A stretch of 64,000 nucleotides of DNA from contig JAEZLH010000033.1 of assembly GCA_023435895.1 (NCBI GenBank), positions 224,814-288,813 on the forward strand, written 5' to 3'. The position numbers were made by a program, and so were the translations under genes. Shown piece after piece: positions 8,105 to 16,488 of the stretch (within the stretch, counting starts at the first letter, position 1; every line of letters starts with the position of its first letter). The notes below the pieces were generated by a model. The model did not search any database, was not told the origin of the DNA, and saw only the letters and a program-made list of their open reading frames with translations. Source of the stretch: Bacillota bacterium. GTDB taxonomy: Bacteria; Bacillota; Clostridia; Lachnospirales; Lachnospiraceae.

Positions 8105-9358
8105 TTACGGGAATATTCCTTTAATTTTTTCAGCATATATTAATCTTCGTATGGCGATGATATATGCTGCCATACGATAGGTACAGTTACATTCTTCGGC
8201 AACCTTTAATAGATCCTTAAATGCTGCTTCTATAATTTCATAGAGCTTTTCATTGATGTGTTCTTTCTCCCAAGTAAGCTCCTGAATATTTTGAACCCAT
8301 TCAAAATAGGAAACCACCACACCACCGCTATTTGCAAGGATATCCGGTATCACCTTAACTCCTTTTTCATTCAAAAGCTTATCTGCTTCGTAAGTAGTGG
8401 GACCATTGGCACCTTCAATTACATAGTTGCATTTTAATTTATCAGCATTTCCCTCATGAATCTGATTTTCCATAGCGGCTGGAATTAACACTTCACATTC
8501 ACATTCCAAAAGTTCGTCATTGGTAATATGCTTATAGTTATCTTTATCATAATCCTTTAACAGATTTTTTCCTTTTAAATATTCTGATATTTCATTGATA
8601 TTAATTCCCTCTGAACAATAGATACCACCGCTCACATCGCTGATTGCAACGATACAAGCTCCTCTGTTATAGGCAATTCTTGCCGCATTACCACCAACAT
8701 TGCCCATTCCCTGAATGGCAATTTTACAGCCGCAAAGCGGGGTGCCATCATGTTCCAGAATTAACTTCGTAGCATTAATTACCCCTCTGCCGGTTGCTGA
8801 ATTACGACCTTTTGATCCACCTAGTTCTACCGGTTTTCCTGTGACTACACCTGGACATGGTTTTCCTTTTAACATGCTATAGGTATCAAGAATCCACGCC
8901 ATAATCTGCGCATTGGTATTCACATCAGGAGCAGGAATGTCTGTATCCGCACCGATAATTGGTTCTATTGCATACGTATAACGCCTTGTGAGTCTGCACA
9001 ACTCTCGATTGGAAAGCTTGGATACATCAACCTTAATACCGCCTTTTGCACCACCAAACGGAATATTGACCAGTGCGCATTTTAGGGACATCCAGGTTGC
9101 AAGCGCTTTCATTTCACTAAGATTACAATCTTGATGGTAACGTATTCCTCCTTTAAAGGGTCCCCTAATATTAGAATGTTGGACGCGATACCCTTTGAAT
9201 ACCTCAACGTGACCATCGTCCATTTCAACTGGCAGATATACTTTTGTTTCTCTTTGCGGATGTTTAATGATGTCAAACATTAACCGATCAATCTTACCAA
9301 TTTCCGCTGCTTCCTCCATTACTGCTACTACATTCTCGTATGGGTCATACTTATTCAT
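8105..9358 (-). CDS. gdhA: Glutamate dehydrogenase (Glu/Leu/Phe/Val dehydrogenase family)
   Basis: 417 residues, the usual length of the NAD-linked hexameric type. The substrate-binding lysine stretch GPFKGGIR is at 67-74 and the catalytic motif PFGGAKGG at 100-107 (K105); the C-terminal Rossmann domain has GMGNVGGNAA. It interconverts glutamate with 2-oxoglutarate plus ammonia in the cytoplasm. Branched-chain or phenylalanine dehydrogenases are related, but length and the GATDIPAPDVNT-like region (ADTDIPAPDVNT) favour glutamate. It is the first gene of an operon with an Lrp regulator, with a palindrome upstream at 9501-9517. Confidence 0.88.
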   Translation of the reverse strand: MNKYDPYENVVAVMEEAAEIGKIDRLMFDIIKHPQRETKVYLPVEMDDGHVEVFKGYRVQHSNIRGPFKGGIRYHQDCNLSEMKALATWMSLKCALVNIPFGGAKGGIKVDVSKLSNRELCRLTRRYTYAIEPIIGADTDIPAPDVNTNAQIMAWILDTYSMLKGKPCPGVVTGKPVELGGSKGRNSATGRGVINATKLILEHDGTPLCGCKIAIQGMGNVGGNAARIAYNRGACIVAISDVSGGIYCSEGININEISEYLKGKNLLKDYDKDNYKHITNDELLECECEVLIPAAMENQIHEGNADKLKCNYVIEGANGPTTYEADKLLNEKGVKVIPDILANSGGVVVSYFEWVQNIQELTWEKEHINEKLYEIIEAAFKDLLKVAEECNCTYRMAAYIIAIRRLIYAEKIKGIFP

Positions 9359-9500
9359 TTCATATCCTCGCTTTCAGTTTTGCTTACCGAAAGTAAGTCT
9401 ATCTAAAACTCACTAGAGGGTCAATATCCTAAAAAATTATGATGTTAACTTGCGATTTTACATATGAAAACTTGAATTATAAGCCAAATATACCGCTTTT

Positions 9501-9517
9501 ACTTGAATAATTCAAGT
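9501..9517. promoter_or_regulatory. 17-bp palindrome upstream of gdhA
   Basis: ACTTGAAT-A-ATTCAAGT is a perfect palindrome about 143 bp before the gdhA start. A same-direction half site ACTTGAAT occurs at 9470-9477, 31 bp away (three helical turns). The arrangement would suit an Lrp-type regulator such as the one in the operon, or the TetR gene at 9558; this is inference. Confidence 0.45.
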
Positions 9518-9557
9518 GACAGTTTTGTGGAAGTGGATTCGTTGTACGCACTTCCCA

Positions 9558-10097
9558 TTACTTCGTATATGGTTCTAACAAAAACATCAGCCGTTCTGTA
9601 ACTTCCTGCACACTGCAGGGCATCGATTGATTAATCCACCATTCCATTACCCCTATAAATCCAGAAGCTAAAAATTGAATTGTTACCGGATTTGAATAAG
9701 CCTTGTTTTCTGGATTTCTACCAATCGCCTCCACTGCCATTGTTTCAATAATGCCATATAGGCGACTGCGAAAATACCCTATGCCCTCATTGTTGAGAAG
9801 CAACTTATAGATAGTAAAATTTTTCTCCATATATCCAAACACACTGAGAAAGGCGCCTGCATCTAGATTGGTATTCGTACTTCCTTCACAATAATGAAGC
9901 AGTAAATCTACATATTTTTCAACGCATTTATCAAGCAGGTCGAATTTATCTACATAATGCAGATAGACCGTCCCTCGGTTTATATCAGCACGATCTGCAA
10001 TATCTTGAATGGTTATTTTTTCAAAGCCCTTTTCCGTCAAAAGATCGATAAAGGTATTCATGATTAGTTGCCTTGTTTTTTGTACTCTTCTATCCAT
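9558..10097 (-). CDS. TetR family transcriptional regulator
   Basis: 179 residues starting MDRRVQKTRQLIMNTFIDLL. The helix-turn-helix IQDIADRADINRGTVYLHY is at about 27-46. The C-terminal half is helical and matches the TetR_C_7-like group. GAGGGAGAAA precedes ATG 10097. It is divergent from the ketopantoate-reductase-like gene at 10255, with two TGTTGA-N4-TCAACA type sites between, so it likely controls that enzyme and itself. Confidence 0.9.
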   Translation of the reverse strand: MDRRVQKTRQLIMNTFIDLLTEKGFEKITIQDIADRADINRGTVYLHYVDKFDLLDKCVEKYVDLLLHYCEGSTNTNLDAGAFLSVFGYMEKNFTIYKLLLNNEGIGYFRSRLYGIIETMAVEAIGRNPENKAYSNPVTIQFLASGFIGVMEWWINQSMPCSVQEVTERLMFLLEPYTK

Positions 10098-10134
10098 AAC
10101 ATTTTCTCCCTCTACTCAACAAATAAGATCAATT

Positions 10135-10230
10135 TGTTGAATTTTCAACAGTTGGAACAACGATAACCATTGAATTTCTTTTCATCTATCCGTATGCTAA
10201 GAGTAACAAACACATGTTGAAAAGTCAACA
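10135..10230. promoter_or_regulatory. Two TetR-type operators and divergent promoters
   Basis: TGTTGAA-TT-TTCAACA (10135-10150, perfect) and TGTTGAA-AA-GTCAACA (10215-10230, one change) lie 80 bp apart. A plus-strand promoter TTGAAT (10170-10175), spacer 17, TATGCT (10193-10198) lies between them, so the second operator sits just after its start point. The first operator overlaps a minus-strand TTGAAA that could serve the TetR gene. A further inverted repeat TCAACAAAT/ATTTGTTGA spans 10116-10140. Confidence 0.65.
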
Positions 10231-10254
10231 CGTGATTATTTAGGAGGATACCAA

Positions 10255-11199
10255 ATGAAAATACTTTTTATTGGACGCGGTGTTATCGGAACACAATATG
10301 CTTGGGCTTTTGAAAATGCAGGTCATACTGTTGAATTTTATGTTCGTGAAGGCAGAAAAGCGCAATATGATCCCTATGTAAACTTAGAAATTTGGGATAC
10401 GAGGCGTAGTAAAAAAGAGCGTATTGTCAAGCAAAAATGGCCTATTGTGATGCACGAAGAAATAAAAGAAAATCACGACTATGACCTCATTTTTATGAGT
10501 GTCAATCCTGAACAGGTACCAAGTGTGGTCAAATACCTTGCACCAAGGGTTGGAAATGCAACTGTACTTTTTTTCAACAACTTTTGGCATGATCCGCAAT
10601 TAGCAGTTAAGCCGATTCCCCTTAGTCAAATGGTTTTTGGCTTCCCCGGTGCTGGTGGTGGGTTTGAAGGAAACACACTTTATGGAGGACTTTACAAGAC
10701 GGTTCAATTCGGAGCCTTTGATGGCAAGCCGAACAAAAGAGATTTAGAGGTTCGTAAGCTTTTTGAAGATACAGGTTTTAAGATTACAATTCAAAAGGAT
10801 ATTCAAAGTTGGCTCTGGAACCACTTCGTATTTAATGTTGCTATGGAAGTTGAAGTATTAAAGAGCGGAAGCTTTAAGAACGTTGTATCATCCCCCGAGG
10901 CGCTGGTTGGAATGATCCGTAATGTAAAGGAAATGATTCCTGTTTTGAAAGCAAAGGGTTCAAAACTTGACGGTATGACAAAAATAATAGGTGCATTACC
11001 ACCCAAAGCAGTTGGACTACTCATGCATTACCTTGTATTTTCACCGAAAAGCATGCCCTATACACTTGCGACACATATCCATACAAAAGTGGGCTATGCG
11101 GTAGAGTACGTTATAGCAGATGCTAGAAAGCTCGGTATAAAAACACCGCGTCTTTATGAAGTCGAAACTCTAATTAATAACTCCGCTTTTGATCAATAG
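10255..11199 (+). CDS. 2-dehydropantoate 2-reductase family oxidoreductase (ApbA/PanE-like)
   Basis: 314 residues. The N-terminal Rossmann fold begins KILFIGRGVIGTQYAWAF with the GxGxxG-like dinucleotide site; the C-terminal helical domain is that of the ketopantoate reductase superfamily. No pan genes are nearby, and control by a private TetR repressor argues for a different NAD(P)H-dependent carbonyl substrate rather than pantothenate synthesis (inference). AGGAGG precedes ATG 10255. The long hairpin at 11443-11487 could end its transcript. Confidence 0.75.
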   Translation: MKILFIGRGVIGTQYAWAFENAGHTVEFYVREGRKAQYDPYVNLEIWDTRRSKKERIVKQKWPIVMHEEIKENHDYDLIFMSVNPEQVPSVVKYLAPRVGNATVLFFNNFWHDPQLAVKPIPLSQMVFGFPGAGGGFEGNTLYGGLYKTVQFGAFDGKPNKRDLEVRKLFEDTGFKITIQKDIQSWLWNHFVFNVAMEVEVLKSGSFKNVVSSPEALVGMIRNVKEMIPVLKAKGSKLDGMTKIIGALPPKAVGLLMHYLVFSPKSMPYTLATHIHTKVGYAVEYVIADARKLGIKTPRLYEVETLINNSAFDQ

Positions 11200-11370
11200 C
11201 TTCACCGGCACTATATGTATTTTCAGAAAGAATATCACGGCATTTAAATGTAACAAACCACATTCATATTGATTGTTTTTCATAACAAGAATTATGATCA
11301 TTTTTATATTCAGGTATATGATGATTCCACTCGTCAACGACATGAGTCTTCAAAAGAAATCTATTGATTA

Positions 11371-11424
11371 AGGTGTTAAACGGTCTTTCAACAGAGATCA
11401 TTGGATATTTGCTGAAAGCAAAAG
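11371..11424 (+). repeat. Diverged intergenic repeat, copy A
   Basis: The only structure seen in the gene-free 11200-11442 stretch. This ~54-bp segment aligns by eye with copies at 14267-14320 and 30109-30162; shared landmarks are GGTGT-NAAA, CAA-AGAG, TTTGC and AAAG in the same order. In one frame copies A and B could encode related peptides (GLSTE...G.L...K), hinting at a decayed C-terminal coding end. Confidence 0.5.
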
Positions 11425-11442
11425 AATTTAATCATCTATTGA

Positions 11443-11487
11443 GAAAAGGGCTGTAGCATATCATACTGATATGCTACAGCCCTTTTC
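11443..11487. terminator. Strong 21-bp hairpin, bidirectional terminator
   Basis: A perfect 21-bp stem (11443-11463 with 11467-11487) with a 3-base loop, A-rich at the left foot and T-rich at the right. It separates the plus-strand reductase gene from the minus-strand metQ operon and can serve both. Confidence 0.85.
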
Positions 11488-11529
11488 ATTGATACATATT
11501 TTATTTTATAGGAAAATCAACTTCTTCAA

Positions 11530-12411
11530 CTATTTCAACTTAGCCGGAATAACCGCTCCTTTATATTTATCTTCAATGAATTTAGCTGTTTCTGCAGATT
11601 GAAGTTCTTTAACAAGTGCTAGGATTGCCGGATTATCTTTTTCAGCTTTTCTGGTAACAATAATATTCGCATAAGGACTATCACTACCTTCACTGAACAA
11701 TCTGTTTGAAGTAATTTTTGCTTCAAGAGCTTTGTTTGTGTTCGTAATAAAGAAGTCATAATCATCCTTAGTAGGAATAATTTGTGCAGAATCAATTTCA
11801 ATTATTTTAATCTTTTTAGAATATTCGCTAACATCTGCTAATGAAGCTGTTAAGGTTTTTGTAGTTTCTGGATTTAACTTTATAAATCCATTTTGTTCAA
11901 GAATAATAAGTGCACGGTATTCATTTGTTCCGTCATTTGGAATGGCAACAACTGCTTTATCCGGTATTTCATTAACGGTTTTATACTTATCAGAATAAGC
12001 AGTAATTGGTTCGACATGGATATCTCCAACATTAACTAAGTCATAGCCGTTTGCTTCATTCTCAGACTGTAAATATGGATCATGTTGAAAGAAATTGAAG
12101 TCAATCTCACCTTTTGCAGTTTTTTCATTCGTTGTGCTGTCCGCTGATGTGGCAACAAGCTGAACATCAATGCCCTGCTCAAGGAGTTTCGGCTTAACAA
12201 ATTCAATTAACTCTGAATGTGGTACCAAATCTGCAATACCCTTGATAACAACTACTTCTTTTTCTGCTGCAGTTGTCGGTGTCGGTGCTACGGTCGGTGT
12301 ACTTGCCGTTTTGTTGGTATCATCATCTTTAGCTTTTTCTGAGCAACCAGTGAGTAAAAATGCTGTTAATAAAACTAATGATACTACGGATAAAAATTTC
12401 TTGATTTTCAT
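11530..12411 (-). CDS. metQ: Methionine-type ABC transporter substrate-binding lipoprotein
   Basis: 293 residues. A signal peptide ends in lipobox LLTGC with Cys23 as lipid anchor, followed by a Thr/Pro-rich linker and the NlpA/MetQ periplasmic-binding fold (VVIKGIADLVPHSELIEFVKP; later DFNFFQHDPYL, the conserved ligand-site region). It captures methionine or a related sulfur amino acid outside the membrane and hands it to MetI. It is the last gene of a metN-metI-metQ order, 17 bp after metI. Close relatives also bind D-methionine or its oxide; specificity is unproven. Confidence 0.85.
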   Translation of the reverse strand: MKIKKFLSVVSLVLLTAFLLTGCSEKAKDDDTNKTASTPTVAPTPTTAAEKEVVVIKGIADLVPHSELIEFVKPKLLEQGIDVQLVATSADSTTNEKTAKGEIDFNFFQHDPYLQSENEANGYDLVNVGDIHVEPITAYSDKYKTVNEIPDKAVVAIPNDGTNEYRALIILEQNGFIKLNPETTKTLTASLADVSEYSKKIKIIEIDSAQIIPTKDDYDFFITNTNKALEAKITSNRLFSEGSDSPYANIIVTRKAEKDNPAILALVKELQSAETAKFIEDKYKGAVIPAKLK

Positions 12412-12428
12412 AATGTTTTCTCCTTTAA

Positions 12429-13139
12429 TTATAATAAATTTCGCTTTTTATATATTTGCCTTGAGGTGAAATCACCTATTAGTTGAACAATCTGTACCAA
12501 AAGAATCAACACATATACGGCTGCAAACAGCACATCATGTTGAAAACGTTGATACCCAAACCGAACCGCAATGTCTCCAATTCCTCCTGCACCGAACATT
12601 CCCGCCAATGCAGTCATGGAAATGACTGAGATTACCGCTACCGTAAACCCACGAATCAACGATGGCAGTGTTTCAGGTAAAACGATTCGCAAAATAATCT
12701 GAAGATTACTACTGCCAAAGGATTTAGCTGCTTCAATTTTTCCTTTTGCAATTTCTAGGAGGCTACTCTCGACTATTCTTGCATACATGGGAATACAACT
12801 TGCCGATATCGCAATAATACAAGCATTAACGCCATAAGATTTCCCAAAGAAGAATCTAGCAACCGGAATCATCAGTATAATCATAACCATCTGCGGCAGT
12901 GATCTTAAAATATTAATAAACCATCCCGAACCCGAATATATGGGCTTAACCGGTACCAATCCATTGGGGTTGGTTATCGTTAAGAGTATTCCTACAACAA
13001 GCCCAAATACTAACATGATAACAGAAGAAACTGCAGTCATATAGAGCGTCTCAAAAATAGCCGGTATCAATTTCTTCCATATTTCAGGGCTTAATGAAGC
13101 CTTGATTACTTCCCAAATCGAATGATCAAGCAAACTCAT
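12429..13139 (-). CDS. metI: Methionine-type ABC transporter permease
   Basis: 236 residues with about five transmembrane helices in the MetI pattern. The EAA loop for ATPase contact is AKGKIEAAKSFGSSNLQIILRI-like at about 140-165, and the ending GMFGAGGIGDIAVRFGY matches MetI. The N-terminal stretch is slightly longer than usual. GGGAGGGAAT precedes ATG 13139, one base after the ATPase stop, showing translational coupling in the operon. Confidence 0.87.
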   Translation of the reverse strand: MSLLDHSIWEVIKASLSPEIWKKLIPAIFETLYMTAVSSVIMLVFGLVVGILLTITNPNGLVPVKPIYSGSGWFINILRSLPQMVMIILMIPVARFFFGKSYGVNACIIAISASCIPMYARIVESSLLEIAKGKIEAAKSFGSSNLQIILRIVLPETLPSLIRGFTVAVISVISMTALAGMFGAGGIGDIAVRFGYQRFQHDVLFAAVYVLILLVQIVQLIGDFTSRQIYKKRNLL

Positions 13140-13140
13140 A

Positions 13141-13929
13141 CTATATTCCCTCCCCTTGGGTCAATTCACCGGAACGTTGAAATTCCAAAAACACTTTAGC
13201 AAACAACTCTCCTGTCTTACTTAATGGATTGCTGAATATTTCATTCACATATCCTGATTCAATGATTAATCCATCCTCGAGAACTGCCATTCGCTCACAA
13301 GTATATTTAATTGCATCCAATTCATGGGTAATCATTAAAATAGTAATACCCGTCGATTTATTGATGTTTTTCAGTAATTCTAGTATTTGGAATGTAGTTT
13401 GAGGGTCTAGTGCTGAAGTTGCTTCGTCACTTAGTAAAACAGAAGGTTTATTCACCAATGCTCTTGCAATACCAACTCTCTGCTTTTGACCCCCAGAAAG
13501 TCCACCCGGATATACCTTTAATTTATCTGAAAGCCCAACTAGCTCAGCTGCTTCCAATACTCGTTCTTTTATTTGATTTTTTGGTACTTTACTTATCTCC
13601 AATGGATACGCAATATTCTTGTAAACGTTCATGGATTCAAATAGATTAAAGCTTTGAAAAATCATACCAATCTTTCGACGTTCTAAAAGCAACTGACTTT
13701 TCGAAAGAGATAAAATATCTACCCCGTCCACTAAAACAATTCCACTATCAGGCTTCTCCAGACGATTGATGCACCTAGCTAAGGTTGATTTACCGGCACC
13801 GCTAAAACCAATGATTCCGAATATTTCTCCCTTCTTTACGCTTAAATCAACACCTTTTAAAACTTTTAGTGGCTGTTCATGCGTTATGTATGTCTTATGC
13901 AAGTTTTCAATACGTATATAATCATCCAT
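13141..13929 (-). CDS. metN: Methionine-type ABC transporter ATP-binding protein lacking the NIL domain
   Basis: 262 residues. Walker A GFSGAGKST is at 41-49, Q-loop at 92, signature LSGGQKQR at 144-151, Walker B VLLSDEAT at 164-171 and the switch His near 205. Typical MetN is about 340 residues with a C-terminal NIL/ACT domain that binds methionine and inhibits transport; this protein stops just after the nucleotide-binding domain. The importer may therefore lack trans-inhibition or carry another ligand. The ribosome site is poor; AAGGAG lies 38 bases upstream, separated from ATG by a 6-bp stem (ATGTAG/CTACAT) that could bring it near. Confidence 0.8.
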   Translation of the reverse strand: MDDYIRIENLHKTYITHEQPLKVLKGVDLSVKKGEIFGIIGFSGAGKSTLARCINRLEKPDSGIVLVDGVDILSLSKSQLLLERRKIGMIFQSFNLFESMNVYKNIAYPLEISKVPKNQIKERVLEAAELVGLSDKLKVYPGGLSGGQKQRVGIARALVNKPSVLLSDEATSALDPQTTFQILELLKNINKSTGITILMITHELDAIKYTCERMAVLEDGLIIESGYVNEIFSNPLSKTGELFAKVFLEFQRSGELTQGEGI

Positions 13930-14067
13930 TCTTTTTATGCATGTAGATTTTGATTGCTACATATGCTCCTTCCGCTAAATCTTTAAATATGTTTATTTGA
14001 AGAAACAAAAAAGTCTAGCCTTGTTAAGCTGGTTCTTTATAAGTTATAGTTCTTAATCATGCTCTAC

Positions 14068-14142
14068 TTATTTAGTATTGCAACAACAACCATACTCATT
14101 TTTGCTCTTACACCACAATACATCTAGATTGAAACGTAACAT
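14068..14142 (-). CDS. 24-residue cysteine-rich leader peptide upstream of metNIQ-type operon
   Basis: A short frame ATG 14142 to TAA 14068 encodes MLRFNLDVLWCKSK then NEYGCCCNTK, with four Cys including three in a row near the end. GGAGGG at 14150-14155 is seven bases from the ATG, better than the site of the ATPase gene downstream, so it is probably translated. It lies 138 bp upstream of metN in the same direction. The position and Cys run suggest an attenuation leader sensing cysteine or cysteinyl-tRNA. After its stop the RNA runs through a weak 5-bp stem into six U (near 14008-14013). No S-box or T-box features were found. Confidence 0.6.
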   Translation of the reverse strand: MLRFNLDVLWCKSKNEYGCCCNTK

Positions 14143-14266
14143 ACAATTTCCCTCCATTCCGTTTTGATACATACTAAATATATATGTTTACTATACATAG
14201 ATTATATGCAACAAATTCCAATATGTCAATAGAATTTTATTTTTTTATCTTTGAAATATTGAGTAG

Positions 14267-14320
14267 GGTGTCAAAAGGGGTTTTCAAAGAGTTTATAGGC
14301 AAATTGCATAAAGTAAAAAG
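14267..14320 (+). repeat. Diverged intergenic repeat, copy C
   Basis: Aligns by eye with copies A (11371-11424) and B (30109-30162); C and B share GGCAA(A/T)TTGCATAA(A/T)GTAAAA. It runs into the terminator at 14310-14351. The rest of 14143-14380 shows only the leader's upstream region. Confidence 0.5.
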
Positions 14321-14351
14321 ACCATATCGTCAAAAATGGTCTTTTTACTTT
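14310..14351. terminator. Rho-independent terminator after the ABC-F gene
   Basis: A perfect 16-bp stem (14310-14325 with 14336-14351) with a 10-base loop and A/T-rich feet, 30 bp past the ABC-F stop. Confidence 0.75.
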
Positions 14352-14380
14352 ATTTCTTCCTATATTCCTAAACCTTAAAA

Positions 14381-16405
14381 TTAATTCTGACTGTACCACT
14401 GTATATATAACATTTCAAGTTCTTGACTTAGTTCTTCTTTCTTCTTGAATAATTCTTCGAGGATTACACAATTTGAGCTGTTGGCCTCTATCATTAGCTC
14501 CAAGTTACGAATCTCTTCTTCCAGTATCTCGATTTTACCTTCAATAAGCTCTATCTTTCTAATATTTCTTGAGTTTATATTTTTTGAGTTCTCAATATTT
14601 GAGTTACTATTATTTGAATTCACATTATTTGGATTTGTAATTTTTGAACTCATATTTTTAGGCTTAACATTTTGTGGATTAGCATTCCGTTGTTCCAAGT
14701 TTGAATTATTTGAGAAGGTTTGATTATTTTGATTCCGACCATTGGGTTTTCCCAAATCACTTTGTGTTATGGTCTGTTTTTCCTTCCGCTTTCCTAGTTC
14801 CTCTTGATAATAAGCATAATCCCCATCATATTCCTGTGTTGTAAAATTCTCAATTCCAATTATTTTATCCGCAATTTTATCGATAAAATATCGGTCATGG
14901 GATACGAAAAGCAGTGTTCCGCTAAAACCCAATAAGGTCTCCTCCAGCACCTCCCGGGAGTCAATATCCAGATGATTGGTTGGTTCATCCAAAACTAACA
15001 GATTAACTCCTTCATAGGTCAGTGAACAAAGCTTTAGTCGGCTCTTTTCTCCACCGGATAAAAATTTTATGCTTTTATTTACATCATCATTGAAGAATAA
15101 CACCTTCGCCAACTGGGCTCTGGCATCCCCGTAGGTGAGATTATGAACTCTTGAAAAATACTCCAAAACAGTTTGATTCTCATCATAAAAATCAACCTGC
15201 TGAGGAAGATAACCAATTACAACTTGGGAACCCAGCTTCACCGTCCCACCATCTGGCTCTAATTCGCCTAAAAGCAGCCTTAGAAGTGTGGTTTTACCAC
15301 AGCCATTTTCTCCAATGATGCACACTCTATCCTGATAAAAGACATTGATTTTACTATCCTGTAAAAGCAATCGTTCTCCAAAGCTTTTCTTAAGGTCAAG
15401 TGCTTCAACAACAATCTTTCCCGACCTTCCTATCTCCGTTTGATTTAAACGTATTTTTCTTTTATTTAAGATGGGACGATCCAAAACATCAACTTTCTCA
15501 AGACGTTTTTCAATCTCTTTTGCGCGCTTATACATGGTTTCACTATCTCTCATGGCACCCCAGATACGAAAACGTTCAATCTGCTGCTCCATTCGATCAA
15601 TTTTTTTCTGTTGGTTCTGATAATCCTTTTGTGCAATCAAAAATCGTCGTTCTTTTTCTGTAACATAGTAGCTGTAATTGCCTAGGTATTCCTCCGCCCT
15701 GTCATGATTTAACTCAATGATTCGATTAATAACATTGTCTAGAAAGAATCGATCATGGGATATAATAAGCGCCGCCCCCTTATATTCCTTCAAGAAACCT
15801 TCCAGCCATGTAATTGTATTTAAATCCAAATGATTGGTTGGCTCATCAAGAAGCAATATATCCGGTTCCTCCAACAAAAGTTTTGCTAAAATCACTCTTG
15901 TCTTTTCTCCCCCGCTCAGACTGTTAAACCGCATAATCTTAAGCTCTTCAGTTATCTTAAGACCCTCTGTAATTTTATTAATCTTTGTCTCAAGTTCATA
16001 CCCTCCACCTAATTCATATTGTTCCTGTAATCTACTATATTTCAAAATGGCTTTTTCAAGCTCCTGATCCTTTTGTTCCATCATCTGAAGCTCCAATTCA
16101 TCCATCTGTGAGCGTATTTCATGGAGTAGTTCAAAGGCCATCTGTATGACATCCATAACACAAGTTTCTTCTTTATATTCAGGGATTTGATTCAGATAAC
16201 CCAGCTTACAATCCTTCCTTACGCTTATGTTACCGGCTTGATGCTCCTCCTCTCCCATCAAGATTCTCAAAATCGAGGTCTTTCCACATCCATTCCTTCC
16301 AATTAACCCGATGTGCTCCCCAGTTTTTATATCAAAGGAAATGCCTTCAAATATCTTATTTGCTCCATAAAACTTCATTAAATTATCTATACTTAATTCT
16401 ATCAT
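14381..16405 (-). CDS. ABC-F family ribosome-protection-type ATPase (antibiotic-resistance ARE-like)
   Basis: 674 residues from ATG 16405, chosen for AAAGGA nine bases upstream; the frame extends to ATG 16468, but that codon sits in a terminator hairpin. There are two ABC domains without membrane helices: GRNGCGKTS (36-44), LSGGEKTR, ILLLDEPTNHLD, then ENGCGKTT, LSGGEKSR and LVLDEPTNHLD. The long inter-domain linker with IERFRIWGAMRDSETMYKRA is that of ABC-F factors of the Vga/Lsa/VmlR/CplR type, which displace drugs from the ribosome. The last ~110 residues are an Asn-rich stretch and a coiled coil. The upstream leader ORF and terminator fit drug-inducible attenuation. Confidence 0.8.
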   Translation of the reverse strand: MIELSIDNLMKFYGANKIFEGISFDIKTGEHIGLIGRNGCGKTSILRILMGEEEHQAGNISVRKDCKLGYLNQIPEYKEETCVMDVIQMAFELLHEIRSQMDELELQMMEQKDQELEKAILKYSRLQEQYELGGGYELETKINKITEGLKITEELKIMRFNSLSGGEKTRVILAKLLLEEPDILLLDEPTNHLDLNTITWLEGFLKEYKGAALIISHDRFFLDNVINRIIELNHDRAEEYLGNYSYYVTEKERRFLIAQKDYQNQQKKIDRMEQQIERFRIWGAMRDSETMYKRAKEIEKRLEKVDVLDRPILNKRKIRLNQTEIGRSGKIVVEALDLKKSFGERLLLQDSKINVFYQDRVCIIGENGCGKTTLLRLLLGELEPDGGTVKLGSQVVIGYLPQQVDFYDENQTVLEYFSRVHNLTYGDARAQLAKVLFFNDDVNKSIKFLSGGEKSRLKLCSLTYEGVNLLVLDEPTNHLDIDSREVLEETLLGFSGTLLFVSHDRYFIDKIADKIIGIENFTTQEYDGDYAYYQEELGKRKEKQTITQSDLGKPNGRNQNNQTFSNNSNLEQRNANPQNVKPKNMSSKITNPNNVNSNNSNSNIENSKNINSRNIRKIELIEGKIEILEEEIRNLELMIEANSSNCVILEELFKKKEELSQELEMLYIQWYSQN

Positions 16406-16439
16406 TTTATCGTTTCCTTTCTTTTTTAAGACACAAAAA

Positions 16440-16465
16440 AACCCAAGACCTATAAGCCTTGGGTT
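16440..16465 (-). terminator. Terminator hairpin in the ABC-F leader (attenuator)
   Basis: On the minus strand AACCCAAG, a 10-base loop, CTTGGGTT, then a T run (seven T counting the stem foot). It lies between the leader ORF (ends 16489) and the ABC-F start (16405), so unless it is prevented from forming it would stop transcription before the gene. This is the arrangement known for ribosome-mediated attenuation of ABC-F genes such as vmlR. Confidence 0.7.
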
Positions 16466-16488
16466 CATTCATCCATATGATTATATTA

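Noticed and set aside
13930..14180. SAM (S-box) or T-box riboswitch before metNIQ
   Set aside because: I could not find the conserved S-box core or the T-box sequence; only the leader ORF and a weak U-tract hairpin are visible.
14184..14378. 64-codon plus-strand ORF
   Set aside because: It runs through repeat copy C and a terminator stem, has no ribosome site and no protein-like pattern.
16405..16468. ATG 16468 as the ABC-F start
   Set aside because: It lies in the attenuator hairpin, adds residues not found in the family and lacks a ribosome site; ATG 16405 has one.
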